Shown: positions 8,679-17,292 of the stretch, one piece after another
Layout: the number at the start of each line of letters is the position of its first letter
How positions within the stretch are numbered: position 1 is the first letter of the stretch
Assembly (NCBI GenBank): GCA_947488485.1
Contig: CANKZO010000004.1
Location: forward strand, 1 to 44,606
Reading direction: 5' to 3'
DNA from: Opitutia bacterium
Lineage (GTDB): Bacteria; Verrucomicrobiota; Verrucomicrobiae; Opitutales; UBA953
DNA: 44,606 nt
Translations under genes and position numbers: made by a program
The notes under the pieces: generated by a model
Seen by the model: the letters and a program-made list of their open reading frames with translations, nothing else
Database searches by the model: none
What the model was told of the DNA's origin: nothing

Positions 8679-9742
8679 CCGGCGGTCTGGGGATAGCTAC
8701 CGAGCCATTTCACGACCTCACAACGGGGCTTCAGTTCGCCGATGGCGGCCTGCACCGCCGGTGCCTCCCAGTGTCCCGGGAAATCGATGAAGAAGAGATA
8801 CTCCCAGGCGCGCCGATGGCTTGGCCGCGACTCGATGCGGATCAGGTTGATGCCGCGGTCCGAGAAGGCCGCGAGCGCGCCTTGCAGGGCGCCCGGCTCA
8901 TGCTTGAGGGTGAGGACGACGCTGGTCACCTCCTCGGGCGCGCCGACCGCGTTGGCGGCCTTGGCGATGACGAAGAAGCGCGTGGCGTTGTCGCGGCGAT
9001 CCTGGATGCCGCGGGCGAGGATGGGGACGCCGCGTGATTCGGCGGCGGTGGCGGACGCGACGGCGGCCTGGCCTTGGGGCGAGCGCGCGACGAGTTCGAC
9101 GGCGGCCGCGGTGCTGTCGGTCTCGACGAGCGCGGCGGCGGGCAGATGACGGGAAAGCCAACCGCGGCACTGGGCGAGGGCGATGTCCTTGGAGAGCACC
9201 TTGGTCACCTGGTCGAGCGGCCCCTGGCCGACGAGGCATTGCTCGACCGACAAGGTGACCTGCGCGACGACCTTCAGATCGGACTCCGCAAGCAGGTCGA
9301 GCGAGTGGCTGACGACGCCCTCGGTGGAGTTCTCGACCGGGACGACGCCGTAGGAAGCCTCGCCGGATTCGACGGACGCGAAGACATCACCGATGGCGCG
9401 CAGGGGCAGCGAGGGCACGCTGGTGCCGAAGGCGCGGATCTGGGCCTGCTGGGTGAAGGAGCCTTCGGGTCCGAGGTAGGCGACCGGCTTGGCCATCTGG
9501 GCGCCGATGGAGAGCGAGATGATCTCGCGGTAGACGGCGCGGAGGCCGGAAGCCGGGATGGCGGGGGCGGCTTCGGTGATCGAGCGCAGGAGCTGCTCTT
9601 CGCGCTGCGGGGCGTAGACCGGCGCGCCGGACTTCAGCTTGGCTTCGCCGATGGCACGGGCCACCTGCAGACGTTCGCCGAGCAAGCGAAGGATCTCCCG
9701 GTCGATGCGATCGACCTCGCGACGATGGTCTTCGAGGCTCAT
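8675..9742 (-). CDS. pheA: Bifunctional chorismate mutase / prephenate dehydratase (P-protein)
   Basis: 355 residues. It converts chorismate to prephenate and then phenylpyruvate on the way to phenylalanine. An AroQ-type chorismate mutase domain occupies about 1-85 (RREVDRIDREIL, then the APQREEQLL segment). The prephenate dehydratase domain, about 86-270, shows GPEGSFTQQA, VPVENSTEG and the catalytic NATRFFVI. A C-terminal ACT domain (about 280-355) contains GALQGAL and the ESRPS phenylalanine-binding segment, so feedback inhibition by phenylalanine is expected. The start at 9742 overlaps the scpB stop by four bases (ATGA). An upstream extension of 41 codons in the same frame is Arg-rich and runs over scpB, and is rejected. 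The stop overlaps the start of the MCE gene, again ATGA. Confidence 0.95.
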   Translation of the reverse strand: MSLEDHRREVDRIDREILRLLGERLQVARAIGEAKLKSGAPVYAPQREEQLLRSITEAAPAIPASGLRAVYREIISLSIGAQMAKPVAYLGPEGSFTQQAQIRAFGTSVPSLPLRAIGDVFASVESGEASYGVVPVENSTEGVVSHSLDLLAESDLKVVAQVTLSVEQCLVGQGPLDQVTKVLSKDIALAQCRGWLSRHLPAAALVETDSTAAAVELVARSPQGQAAVASATAAESRGVPILARGIQDRRDNATRFFVIAKAANAVGAPEEVTSVVLTLKHEPGALQGALAAFSDRGINLIRIESRPSHRRAWEYLFFIDFPGHWEAPAVQAAIGELKPRCEVVKWLGSYPQTAG

Positions 9743-10524
9743 GCGCTGGGGGTCTCGGGCTCGGGCGGCGGCTCGGTCGCGACCGCGGCGGCGGATTGGT
9801 CTTCGAGCGGCAGGCCGACTTCGGCATCGCCGACTTCGACCGGCGTCGTGGCGCGCGTGATCCATTCCGAGATCTGCGCAGGCGAAAGGACGTCGGAGGC
9901 GGGAAGTTCGCCGAGGGAACGCAGGCCGGTGAAGTCGAGGAACTTGTCGGTCGTGCCGTACTGCAGCGGACGGCCCGGAAGATCGGCGCGGCCAGTGACG
10001 GCGACGAGCTCAAGCTCGAGCAGGCGGGTGAGCGCGCTGTCGACGGAGACACCGCGGATGGCTTCCATCTCGGAGCGAGTGACCGGCTGGCGGTAGGCGA
10101 CGATGGAGAGCGTCTCCAGCGAGGCCGGGCTGAGGCGCTGCGGGCGGGGCTCGCCGCGGAGCAGGCGGACCCAATCGGCGTAGGCCGGAGAGATCACGAG
10201 GCGGAAGCCCTCCGGTCCCTGCAGGATACGACAGGCGTCATTGGCTTCGCGCATCTCGGCTTCGAGGGCGTCGACGGCTTCACGGATCTGGGTCGCCGTC
10301 AGCAAGGTCGGCACCTGGTCGATGATGTCCTGGATGATTTCCTGGACGGGCGGTCCGGCGGGCAGGACGGTGGGCTCACCGGAAGCTTCCAGCAGGTCGG
10401 GCTGCTTCTCGGCGGCGGCCTGGGCATGGTAGCGCTGCACGACCTTCTGGATGTCCTTGATGGACACCGACTCGGAGGTCGAGAACAGGAGCGCCTTGAT
10501 GATTTTCTTGAGATTGAATTCCAC
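9739..10524 (-). CDS. scpB: Segregation and condensation protein B
   Basis: 261 residues. ScpB is the winged-helix partner of ScpA and SMC in the bacterial condensin. The core LSPASLETLSIVAYRQPVTR followed by the IRGVS segment is the family signature, and two winged-helix domains can be placed at about 1-125 and 128-205. A Pro/Ala-rich insertion of roughly 45 residues (about 30-78) splits the first one. The C-terminal tail after about 215 is acidic and proline-rich. The start is GTG at 10524, giving MEFNLKK; no in-frame ATG fits. It is first in the leftward scpB-pheA-MCE-glyS unit. scpA, often adjacent, is not in the window. Confidence 0.9.
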   Translation of the reverse strand: MEFNLKKIIKALLFSTSESVSIKDIQKVVQRYHAQAAAEKQPDLLEASGEPTVLPAGPPVQEIIQDIIDQVPTLLTATQIREAVDALEAEMREANDACRILQGPEGFRLVISPAYADWVRLLRGEPRPQRLSPASLETLSIVAYRQPVTRSEMEAIRGVSVDSALTRLLELELVAVTGRADLPGRPLQYGTTDKFLDFTGLRSLGELPASDVLSPAQISEWITRATTPVEVGDAEVGLPLEDQSAAAVATEPPPEPETPSA

Positions 10525-10644
10525 GGGACGAAGGGGGTCTTAAATCGGATTGTAAGGGAGCGTAAGGGCGGTTCAGTGTCCGGCTCCCTGCCCTCTTATC
10601 TAGGGGGCTACCATCCCCTGACAACCGCAGACTTTTCACATCCC
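10525..10644. promoter_or_regulatory. Control region between divergent scpB and ilvD
   Basis: A 120-base gap from which both units must be transcribed. It has a TATCTA element (10597-10602) and a short inverted repeat AGGGG / CCCCT around 10602-10619 on the ilvD side. I find no leader peptide with runs of branched-chain codons, so ilvD attenuation is not evident. No well-formed promoter stands out. Confidence 0.3.
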
Positions 10645-12333
10645 ATGAGCACTCCCGAGCACGCCCGCCAACACTCCGCCGCCGTCGTCGATGGCCCCGA
10701 TCGCGCCCCCAGCCGAGCGATGCTCCGGGCGGTGGGCTTCAACGACGCCGACTTCCAGAAGCCCGTCGTCGGCATCGCCTCGACCTGGTCCATGGTCACC
10801 CCCTGCAACATGCACATCGACCGCCTGGCCACCGAAGCCGCCAAGGGCGCCGACGCGGCCGGCGGGAAAGCGGTGATTTTCGGCACCATCACCGTTTCCG
10901 ACGGCATCTCGATGGGCACCCCCGGCATGCGCTATTCGCTCGTCTCGCGTGAGATCATCGCGGACTCCATCGAAGCCGTGACCGGCGCCGAAGGCTTCGA
11001 CGGCCTCGTCACCATCGGCGGCTGCGACAAGAACATGCCCGGCTGCGTCATGGCGATGGCCCGCATGAACCGCCCCTCCGTGTTCGTCTACGGCGGCACC
11101 ATCGTCCCCGGCCTGCATAAGGGCAAGGCCGCCGACATCGTCACCGTCTTCGAAGCCGTCGGCCAGCACGCCGCGAAGCAGATCGATGACGCCGAGCTCA
11201 AGGAGATCGAGAAGTGCTCCATCCCGGGCGAAGGCTCGTGCGGCGGCATGTACACCGCCAACACCATGGCCTCGGCCATCGAAGCCATGGGCCTGAGCCT
11301 GCCCGACAGCTCCGCGCAGCTCGCGAACTCCAAGGACAAGCTGGTCGACTGCGCACGCGCCGGCCAGGCCGTGCTCGACTTGCTCAAGAAGAACATCCGT
11401 CCGCTGGACATCATCACCAAGAAGTCGATCGAGAACTCGATCGTCACCGTGATCGCCCTCGGCGGTTCGACGAACGCCGTCCTGCACCTCATCGCCATCG
11501 GCCACTCCGCGGGCATCAAGATCACCCTCGAAGACTTCGAACGCATCGGCCGCAAGGTCCCGGTGCTGGCGGACCTCAAGCCCAGCGGCAAATACAACAT
11601 GGCCCACTTCGTGCGCATCGGCGGCCTCCAGCCGCTGCTCAAGATGCTCCTGGACGCCGGCCTGCTCCATGGCGACTGCATGACCGTCACCGGCAAGACC
11701 GTGGCGGAGAACCTCGCGAACGTCGGCCCCTACTCCGCCGACCAGGACGTGGTGCGTCCGCTCAGCAATCCGATCAAGGCCGACAGCCACCTCCGCGTCC
11801 TCCGCGGCAACCTCGCCCCGGACGGCGCGCTCGCCAAGATCACGGGCAAGGAAGGCAGTTCGTTCACCGGCCACGCCATCGTCTACGAGTCCGAGGAGGC
11901 TTCGCTCCGCGGCATCCTCGACGGCGAAGTGAAGGACGGCCACGTGATCGTCATCCGCAACGAAGGCCCCCGAGGCGGCCCCGGCATGCGCGAGATGCTC
12001 GGACCCACCAGCGCCGTCATGGGCAAGGGCATGGGCAAGACCGTGGCGCTGATCACCGATGGTCGTTTCTCCGGCGGCAGCCACGGTTTCGTCGTCGGCC
12101 ACATCTCGCCGGAAGCCGCGGTCGGCGGCCCGCTCGCCATCGTGCAGAACGGCGATCGCATCCACATCGACGCCGTGAAGAACGAACTCAACCTCGGGCT
12201 GACGGACGAAGAGATCGCCCGCCGCCTCAAGGATTGGCAGCCCGCCCCCTGTAAGGAAAAGCGCGGCGTGCTGGCCAAATACGCCAAACAAGTGAAGTCG
12301 GCCTCCGAAGGCGCCATCACCGACGGCGACTGA
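10645..12333 (+). CDS. ilvD: Dihydroxy-acid dehydratase
   Basis: 562 residues. It dehydrates 2,3-dihydroxy-isovalerate and its isoleucine counterpart, the penultimate step of branched-chain amino acid synthesis. Three iron-sulfur ligand cysteines are visible at C54 (TPCNMH), C127 (GGCDKNMPGC) and C199 (GSCGGMYTANTM). Their spacing matches the [2Fe-2S] class. The C-terminal domain carries ITDGRFSGG with the catalytic serine region, and GHISPEA. The start at 10645 gives MSTPEHARQH and precedes the conserved region by a normal length; the reading frame stays open far upstream but runs antisense to scpB. A hairpin terminator follows the stop by 22 bases. The gene stands alone, without other ilv or leu genes nearby. 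Confidence 0.96.
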   Translation: MSTPEHARQHSAAVVDGPDRAPSRAMLRAVGFNDADFQKPVVGIASTWSMVTPCNMHIDRLATEAAKGADAAGGKAVIFGTITVSDGISMGTPGMRYSLVSREIIADSIEAVTGAEGFDGLVTIGGCDKNMPGCVMAMARMNRPSVFVYGGTIVPGLHKGKAADIVTVFEAVGQHAAKQIDDAELKEIEKCSIPGEGSCGGMYTANTMASAIEAMGLSLPDSSAQLANSKDKLVDCARAGQAVLDLLKKNIRPLDIITKKSIENSIVTVIALGGSTNAVLHLIAIGHSAGIKITLEDFERIGRKVPVLADLKPSGKYNMAHFVRIGGLQPLLKMLLDAGLLHGDCMTVTGKTVAENLANVGPYSADQDVVRPLSNPIKADSHLRVLRGNLAPDGALAKITGKEGSSFTGHAIVYESEEASLRGILDGEVKDGHVIVIRNEGPRGGPGMREMLGPTSAVMGKGMGKTVALITDGRFSGGSHGFVVGHISPEAAVGGPLAIVQNGDRIHIDAVKNELNLGLTDEEIARRLKDWQPAPCKEKRGVLAKYAKQVKSASEGAITDGD

Positions 12334-12355
12334 GGCCTTCCTGAGCGGAAATGAA

Positions 12356-12386
12356 AGGGCGGACGCCTCGGCGGACCGCCCTTTTT
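12356..12386 (+). terminator. Intrinsic terminator of ilvD
   Basis: Stem AGGGCGG (12356-12362) with CCGCCCT (12376-12382), a thirteen-base interior that can partly pair (CGCC with GGCG), and a T-run at 12382-12386. It lies between ilvD and pgi, which shows that an upstream ATG at 12351 cannot be the pgi start. Confidence 0.85.
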
Positions 12387-12425
12387 GTTGCAAGCCCTTC
12401 GGCGCCGGGAGAGTATCGGAACATC

Positions 12426-14003
12426 GTGGCCTCCTCCTTCGACCTCTACCGCCAGCAGCTCCTCAACTTCCCTGAACTCGGCGTCTCGCTCGACTTCAGC
12501 CGCGCGCCCGCGCCGGCGGGCTTCGCCGAGAAGATGGCGCCGGCCATCGCCAAGGCCTTCGCCGACATGGCCGCTTTGGAAAAGGGCGCCGTCGCCAATC
12601 CCGACGAGAAACGCATGGTCGGCCACTACTGGCTGCGCGCGCCGGAACTCGCGCCCGACGCGAAGATCGCCGCCGCGGTGAAGGCGGCCGTCGAAGCCAT
12701 CGCCGGTTTCGCCGCGCAGGTGCACGCCGGCCAGGTCAAAGGCTCCGCCGGCAAGTTCACCGACCTCCTCTGCATCGGCATCGGCGGCTCGGCCCTCGGC
12801 CCGCAGTTCGTGGCCGACGCGCTTGGCGGCAAGGCGGACAAGCTCCGCGTCCACTTCATCGACAACACCGACCCCGACGGCATCGACCGCGTCTTCGACG
12901 CCCTCGGCGGCCGCCTCGGCTCCACGCTCGCGATCGTGACCTCGAAATCCGGTAGCACGCCGGAGCCCCGCAACGGGCAGCTCGAAGCCGCGCTCCGCTG
13001 GAAGCAGGCCGGCCTCTCCTTCGCCGCGCACGCCGTCGCCGTCACCGGCGAAGGCAGCCAGCTCGACCAAGTCGCCGCCACCGAGAAGTGGCTCGCCCGC
13101 TTCCCGATGTGGGATTGGGTCGGCGGCCGCACGAGCGAGATCGGCCCGGTCGGACTCCTGCCGGCCGCCCTGCAAGGCCTCGACATCCACGGCCTGCTCG
13201 CCGGTGCGCGCGAGATGGACGCCTTGACTCGCGTCCCGGACGCCGCGCGGAATCCCGCCGCCGCGATGGCGCTGGCCTGGCATCACCTCACCGAAGGCCG
13301 CGGCTCCAAGGCCATGGTGGTGCTCCCCTACAAGGACCGCCTCTTGCTCTTTTCCCGCTACCTTCAGCAGCTCGTCATGGAGTCGCTCGGCAAGGAGCAC
13401 GACCTCCAGGGCCGCCAGGTCTTCCAAGGCCTGACCGTCTACGGCAACAAGGGATCTACCGACCAGCACGCCTACGTGCAGCAGCTCCGCGACGGTGTGA
13501 ATAACTTTTTCGCCGTCTTCATCGAAGTCCTGAAGGACCGCGAAGGCGCCTCGCCCGAAGTCGAGCCCGGCGTGACCTCCGGCGACTACCTGCAGGCCTT
13601 CCTGCTCGGCACCCGCGAAGCCCTTTCGGGCAGCGGACGCGCCAACATCACCATCACCCTGCAGCAAGTGGACGCCCGGGCCATCGGCATGCTGATCGCG
13701 CTCTTCGAGAGGGCCGTGGGTCTCTACGCCAACCTCCTTGGCATCAACGCCTACCACCAGCCCGGCGTCGAAGCCGGCAAGAAGGCCGCCTCCGAGACCC
13801 TCAAAATCCGCGCCGCCGCCCTGGCCGCCTTGGCCAAGTCCAAGGGCAAATGGCTCTCCGCACGGCAGGTTTGCGAGGAAATTGCTCTTGAGGGGCAGGA
13901 GGAATTGGTGTTCAAAGTCCTCCTGCACGTTTCCGCCAACCCCGGCGCGATTACTCGACAGGACTCTCCTGATCCCGGGCTTACCCTCTTCCGTCACTCC
14001 TAA
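12426..14003 (+). CDS. pgi: Glucose-6-phosphate isomerase
   Basis: 525 residues. It interconverts glucose-6-phosphate and fructose-6-phosphate in glycolysis and gluconeogenesis. The sugar-phosphate isomerase domains show [20 protein letters not shown] and the active-site block [18 protein letters not shown]. The last 60 or so residues (from [10 protein letters not shown]) resemble a small winged-helix-like appendix of the kind seen on cyanobacterial PGI proteins, so the length is normal for that variant. The start is GTG at 12426, because an ATG at 12351 lies inside the ilvD terminator. A TATCGG hexamer ends six bases before this GTG, which would fit a nearly leaderless transcript. The gene ends 17 bases before the coiled-coil gene. 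Confidence 0.94.
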   Translation: MASSFDLYRQQLLNFPELGVSLDFSRAPAPAGFAEKMAPAIAKAFADMAALEKGAVANPDEKRMVGHYWLRAPELAPDAKIAAAVKAAVEAIAGFAAQVHAGQVKGSAGKFTDLLCIGIGGSALGPQFVADALGGKADKLRVHFIDNTDPDGIDRVFDALGGRLGSTLAIVTSKSGSTPEPRNGQLEAALRWKQAGLSFAAHAVAVTGEGSQLDQVAATEKWLARFPMWDWVGGRTSEIGPVGLLPAALQGLDIHGLLAGAREMDALTRVPDAARNPAAAMALAWHHLTEGRGSKAMVVLPYKDRLLLFSRYLQQLVMESLGKEHDLQGRQVFQGLTVYGNKGSTDQHAYVQQLRDGVNNFFAVFIEVLKDREGASPEVEPGVTSGDYLQAFLLGTREALSGSGRANITITLQQVDARAIGMLIALFERAVGLYANLLGINAYHQPGVEAGKKAASETLKIRAAALAALAKSKGKWLSARQVCEEIALEGQEELVFKVLLHVSANPGAITRQDSPDPGLTLFRHS

Positions 14004-14020
14004 CCCCTCTCCCCTACCCC

Positions 14021-14962
14021 ATGAGCAAGAAACTTGATATCTTCGTCCGCATCCTCGCCATCATCCTCGGGGCTCTTGCTCTCGCCGCTGGCTTCATGCT
14101 GAAAGGCAAGATGGACGTCGCCCTGACCAACACCGCCTGGGCGGTCACCGACCCCGAAGTGAAGGCCGGCAAGGAATACGACGCCCGCATGACTTCGCTC
14201 GCCGGCGTCAAGGGCCTGCTCGACGCCAAGCGCAAGGAGATCGAGGAAGCCAACCTCGCCAAGAAGGACCTCAACGCCACCGTCGCCGACAAGAACACCA
14301 AGATCGAGGGCCTCACCGCGGCCAACACCACCCTCGAAGGCGAGCGCACCGAACTCACCCGCAAGCGCGACGAACTCGCCGCCCAGCTCACCGACGCCAA
14401 CAGCAAGAAGGATGGCGCCATGGCCGAACTCACCACCGTCAAGGAAGACCTCGTCCGCGCCACCGAAAAGGCCGCCGGCATGTTCACGAAGGAACAGCTC
14501 GCCGAGATCGAAGCCAAGGCCACCAAGGCCGAAGAACTCGCCGCCGCCCTCCGCGGCAAGTACACCGCCCTGCATGCCTGGGCCTCCCGCGCCGCCGAGA
14601 ACGCCGCTCCGGGCGGTTTCCAGCGCGACCCCTTCGGTGAGCCCGCCAAGGAAGGCGATGCCCCGACCGCCGTCGCCGTGACCGTCGAAGCCGCCACCGA
14701 TTCCGTCCTGACCAACGTCCTGGCCCTCGACGCCAAGTCGGGTATCGTCGCCTTCTCCGTCGGCGAAGCCAACGGCATCAAGGAAAAGGCCGTCTTCGAC
14801 GTGAAGGTCGACGGCAAGAAGATCGGCAAGGTCCAGATCTCCTCCGTGAAAGGTTCCCTCTCTTACGGTCAGCTCCAGCCGGACAAGGACCTCGACCTCG
14901 GCGCCATCGCCAAGGCCGCCTCGGTCTCGCTGGTTCCTTCCACCAAGCTCGCCAGCAAGTAA
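14021..14962 (+). CDS. Membrane-anchored coiled-coil protein, function unknown
   Basis: 313 residues. A single membrane helix lies at about 9-27, preceded by a short positively charged cytoplasmic end. Residues about 60-170 form a long charged coiled coil rich in Lys, Glu, Ala and Leu. After a Gly/Pro linker, residues about 222-313 form a small beta-rich domain (VLALDAKSGIVAFSVG, then KVDGKKIGKVQI). This domain looks like the short beta-barrel that ends several periplasmic coiled-coil proteins in this phylum. By topology it should sit in the inner membrane with coil and barrel in the periplasm. It is followed one base later by a tiny lipoprotein gene and then rsmI, apparently one transcript after pgi. 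A structural envelope role is inference. I do not recognise a named family. Confidence 0.75.
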   Translation: MSKKLDIFVRILAIILGALALAAGFMLKGKMDVALTNTAWAVTDPEVKAGKEYDARMTSLAGVKGLLDAKRKEIEEANLAKKDLNATVADKNTKIEGLTAANTTLEGERTELTRKRDELAAQLTDANSKKDGAMAELTTVKEDLVRATEKAAGMFTKEQLAEIEAKATKAEELAAALRGKYTALHAWASRAAENAAPGGFQRDPFGEPAKEGDAPTAVAVTVEAATDSVLTNVLALDAKSGIVAFSVGEANGIKEKAVFDVKVDGKKIGKVQISSVKGSLSYGQLQPDKDLDLGAIAKAASVSLVPSTKLASK

Positions 14963-14963
14963 G

Positions 14964-15134
14964 ATGTCCGCCCGCCTCACCATCGCTCTCGCCCTCCTCG
15001 CCTGCCTCGGCGGCCTGGTCGGCTGCGAGACCGTCGAGAAGCCGGCCGACTCCATGCTGCCGCAGTCTCAGCCTGCCAACTGGCAGGGCGGCCTCCCGGG
15101 TGTCACGACGCCTGGTTCCGGCTACCGCCGCTGA
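14964..15134 (+). CDS. Small lipoprotein, 56 residues
   Basis: Starts one base after the stop of the coiled-coil gene, and its stop overlaps the rsmI start (TGATG). The product has a classical lipoprotein signal: MSAR, a hydrophobic core, then lipobox LVGC with the lipidated Cys at position 21. The 35 mature residues are rich in Pro, Gly, Gln and Thr and end in GSGYRR, with no recognisable domain. Tight spacing on both sides and the clean lipobox make it a real gene despite its length. It may be an envelope partner of the coiled-coil protein upstream, which is inference from position. Confidence 0.75.
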   Translation: MSARLTIALALLACLGGLVGCETVEKPADSMLPQSQPANWQGGLPGVTTPGSGYRR

Positions 15135-15853
15135 TGACCGCCCGCGACGCAGGCGCCGACGGCCGCCCGGCCGGTCGGCTCTGGGTCGTGGCCACCCCGC
15201 TGGGCAACCTCGGTGACATCACCGCGCGTGCCCGCGAGGCCATCGCGGAGTGCGATCTGGTGGCCTGCGAAGACACGCGGGTGACCGGCGGTCTGCTCCG
15301 TCACCTCGACATCTCCAAGCCGATGCTCGCCTACCACGAGCACAACGAGAAGGACGCCGCGGTGCTCATCGCCGACAAGGTGGCGGGCGGCGCCCGCATC
15401 GCCCTGATCACCGACGCCGGCACGCCCGGCATCAGCGATCCCGGTTTCCGCGTGACGCGCGAATGCCGTCGCCGTGGACTGACCGTCACGCCCCTGCCCG
15501 GCCCCTGCGCCATCGTCGCCCTGCTCTCCGCATCAGGACTGCCGACCAACGCCTTCCGCTTCGTCGGGTTCCTGGCGCCGAAATCAGCCGCCCGCCGCCG
15601 CTTCCTCGAAGGCCTCAAACCCGCGGACGAGACCGTCGTGCTCCACGAATCCTGCCACCGGATCGGCGACTTCCTCGATGAGATGCTGGAGATACTCGGC
15701 CCCGCCCGGGTCGTCTGCGTCGGCCGCGAACTCACCAAACTGCACGAGACCATCCGCACCGCGCCGCTGGCCGAGCTGGTGCCGGCGTTGAAGAGCGGCT
15801 CGCTCAAGGGCGAGTTCACGGTGGCGATCGCGCCGGCCGACTTCGTCCTCTGA
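15134..15853 (+). CDS. rsmI: 16S rRNA (cytidine(1402)-2'-O)-methyltransferase
   Basis: 239 residues. It methylates the 2'-hydroxyl of C1402 in the decoding centre of 16S rRNA, using SAM. The tetrapyrrole-methylase-like fold is recognisable from VATPLGNLGDITARA near the start, CEDTRVTGGLL, ITDAGTPGISDPG and PLPGPCAIVALLSASGLP. The C-terminal extension found on some RsmI proteins is short here. The start ATG at 15134 overlaps the stop of the small lipoprotein gene, so translation is probably coupled. It is followed by a 51-base gap before an unknown gene. Confidence 0.94.
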   Translation: MTARDAGADGRPAGRLWVVATPLGNLGDITARAREAIAECDLVACEDTRVTGGLLRHLDISKPMLAYHEHNEKDAAVLIADKVAGGARIALITDAGTPGISDPGFRVTRECRRRGLTVTPLPGPCAIVALLSASGLPTNAFRFVGFLAPKSAARRRFLEGLKPADETVVLHESCHRIGDFLDEMLEILGPARVVCVGRELTKLHETIRTAPLAELVPALKSGSLKGEFTVAIAPADFVL

Positions 15854-15866
15854 CCCTTATCGCGGG

Positions 15867-15896
15867 TTGACCAGACGGGCGGTTCGACCGCATCCT
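15867..15896 (+). promoter_or_regulatory. Possible promoter before the unknown gene at 15905
   Basis: TTGACC at 15867-15872, an 18-base spacer and CATCCT at 15891-15896, eight bases before the ATG. The spacer contains a small hairpin, CGGT-TCG-ACCG (15880-15890). The -10 match is weak. Confidence 0.3.
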
Positions 15897-15904
15897 AGCG
15901 GCCA

Positions 15905-16516
15905 ATGGCGGGTTTCGACGACAGTCTGGTCCGCGAGTATTTCGAGATGAACGGTTTCTTCGTGCGCCAGTCGCGCAAGTACGCCGTCCAATCCCGCCGG
16001 AAACGCGCCGACGAAGAAGGCGACCTGCTGGTGATCAATCCGTCCCCGCGTCGCGGCGGCGAGACCCCGTTCCAGCTTTTCAGCTCCGACCTGCCGGGCC
16101 TGTCCGCCGCGGTCGTCGCGGTGAAGGCCTGGCACACGACGAAGGCCATCACGCCGACGATGATCAAGAAAGGCGACCTCCTGGAATTCGTCCGCAAGGA
16201 AGCCGTCGAAGCGGCCAAGGAGGCCTTCGCCGACCTGACGCCGAACGAAGGCCAGCCCCTCGCCAAGATCCTGGTGCTGCCGGGCATCCCGGCGACCGAA
16301 CCGCAGCGTTCCGAAAGCATCACGCTGCTCCGGGAAAGCGGCGTGGACCACGTGCTGACCTTCCGGACCATCCTCGAGAACCTCGTCCAAGCGGTCGAAT
16401 CGAACCAGAGCTACGCGAAATCCGACACGTTGCAGTTGCTCCGCCTGCTCCGCGTCTACGATATGGTCAAGGCCGCCCAGCTTGAGTTGTTCGGCACCGC
16501 CCTCCCTCCGAAGTGA
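15905..16516 (+). CDS. Conserved-looking protein of unknown function
   Basis: 203 residues, no signal peptide or membrane segment, so cytoplasmic. I recognise no named family. The first 75 residues read like a small alpha/beta core: a helix with VREYFEMNGFF, a basic stretch RQSRKYAVQSRRKRADEEG, then the strand DLLVINP and later VVAVKAW. That order (Glu in a helix, acidic residue before a hydrophobic strand, then a Lys strand) is loosely like PD-(D/E)XK nuclease folds, but no residue is diagnostic. The C-terminal half is mainly helical. It overlaps lpxA by four bases (GTGA), so it is translated with the lipid A gene. Function is open. Confidence 0.7.
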   Translation: MAGFDDSLVREYFEMNGFFVRQSRKYAVQSRRKRADEEGDLLVINPSPRRGGETPFQLFSSDLPGLSAAVVAVKAWHTTKAITPTMIKKGDLLEFVRKEAVEAAKEAFADLTPNEGQPLAKILVLPGIPATEPQRSESITLLRESGVDHVLTFRTILENLVQAVESNQSYAKSDTLQLLRLLRVYDMVKAAQLELFGTALPPK

Positions 16517-17292
16517 TCCATCCCTCCGCCCAGGTCCACCCTTCCGCCCGCCTCGCGCCCGACGTCGAGGTCGGTCCGTTCGCGATCATCGAGGCCGGCG
16601 CGACGCTCGGAGCCGGCTGCCGCGTCGCGGCGCACGCGATCGTCAAGGCCCGCGCCCGGCTCGGCGCGGGCGTGCGCGTCGACCACTTCGCGGTCGTCGG
16701 CGGCGATCCGCAGGACCTTTCCTTCGACCCCGCGACGGACTCCGGCACGGCCATCGGTGACCGCACGGTTATCCGGGAGCACGTCACGGTCCATCGCGCC
16801 ACCAAGGCCGGCGAGAACACGGTCATCGGCGCCGATGGCCTCCTGATGGCTGGCAGCCACGTCGCCCACGACTGCGTGCTCGGCGACCACGTCATCCTCG
16901 CGAACGGCTGCATGCTCGGCGGCCACGTGCACGTCGGCGACCGCGCTTTCGTCAGCGGCGGCGTCGCGGTCCACCAATTCTGCCGCATCGGCGGCGGCGC
17001 GCTCGTCTCCGGCAACGCCGTCATCACCGAGGACGTGCCGCCGAACGCGCTCGCCCACGGCCGTAATCTCGTCGCCGGGCTCAACCTCGTCGGGCTTCGT
17101 CGGCGCGCGGTGCCGGCCACGGCCGTCGCGGAGATCAAGCGCGCCTACCATGCGGTCTACGCTTCGCAGGGAGCCTGCCCAGCGCTTGCGCAGGCGGCTT
17201 TGGCGACCGGCGGCTACCAGACCGCGGAAGCGCACGATTTCCTTAACTTCTTCCTCGGCGGCAAGCGCGGCCGCTTCGTCTCGCCCGCATGA
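16513..17292 (+). CDS. lpxA: UDP-N-acetylglucosamine O-acyltransferase
   Basis: 259 residues, the normal LpxA length. It transfers a hydroxyacyl chain from ACP to UDP-GlcNAc, the first step of lipid A synthesis, as a cytoplasmic trimer. The left-handed beta helix is visible as hexapeptide repeats from HPSAQVHPSA through about residue 180. The catalytic base is His119 in HVAHDC. VHQFCRIG, GNAVITEDVPPN and GLNLVGLRRR are LpxA signatures that separate it from LpxD. The start is GTG at 16513, overlapping the stop of the preceding gene by four bases. The stop overlaps the pdxA start by four bases. lpxD, fabZ and lpxB, often neighbours, are not in the window. Confidence 0.95.
   Translation: MIHPSAQVHPSARLAPDVEVGPFAIIEAGATLGAGCRVAAHAIVKARARLGAGVRVDHFAVVGGDPQDLSFDPATDSGTAIGDRTVIREHVTVHRATKAGENTVIGADGLLMAGSHVAHDCVLGDHVILANGCMLGGHVHVGDRAFVSGGVAVHQFCRIGGGALVSGNAVITEDVPPNALAHGRNLVAGLNLVGLRRRAVPATAVAEIKRAYHAVYASQGACPALAQAALATGGYQTAEAHDFLNFFLGGKRGRFVSPA

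Noticed and set aside
9796..10644. In-frame upstream extension of ilvD by 283 codons
   Set aside because: The extension runs antisense through scpB, is Arg/Gly/Asp-rich without domain signals, and IlvD has normal length from the ATG at 10645.
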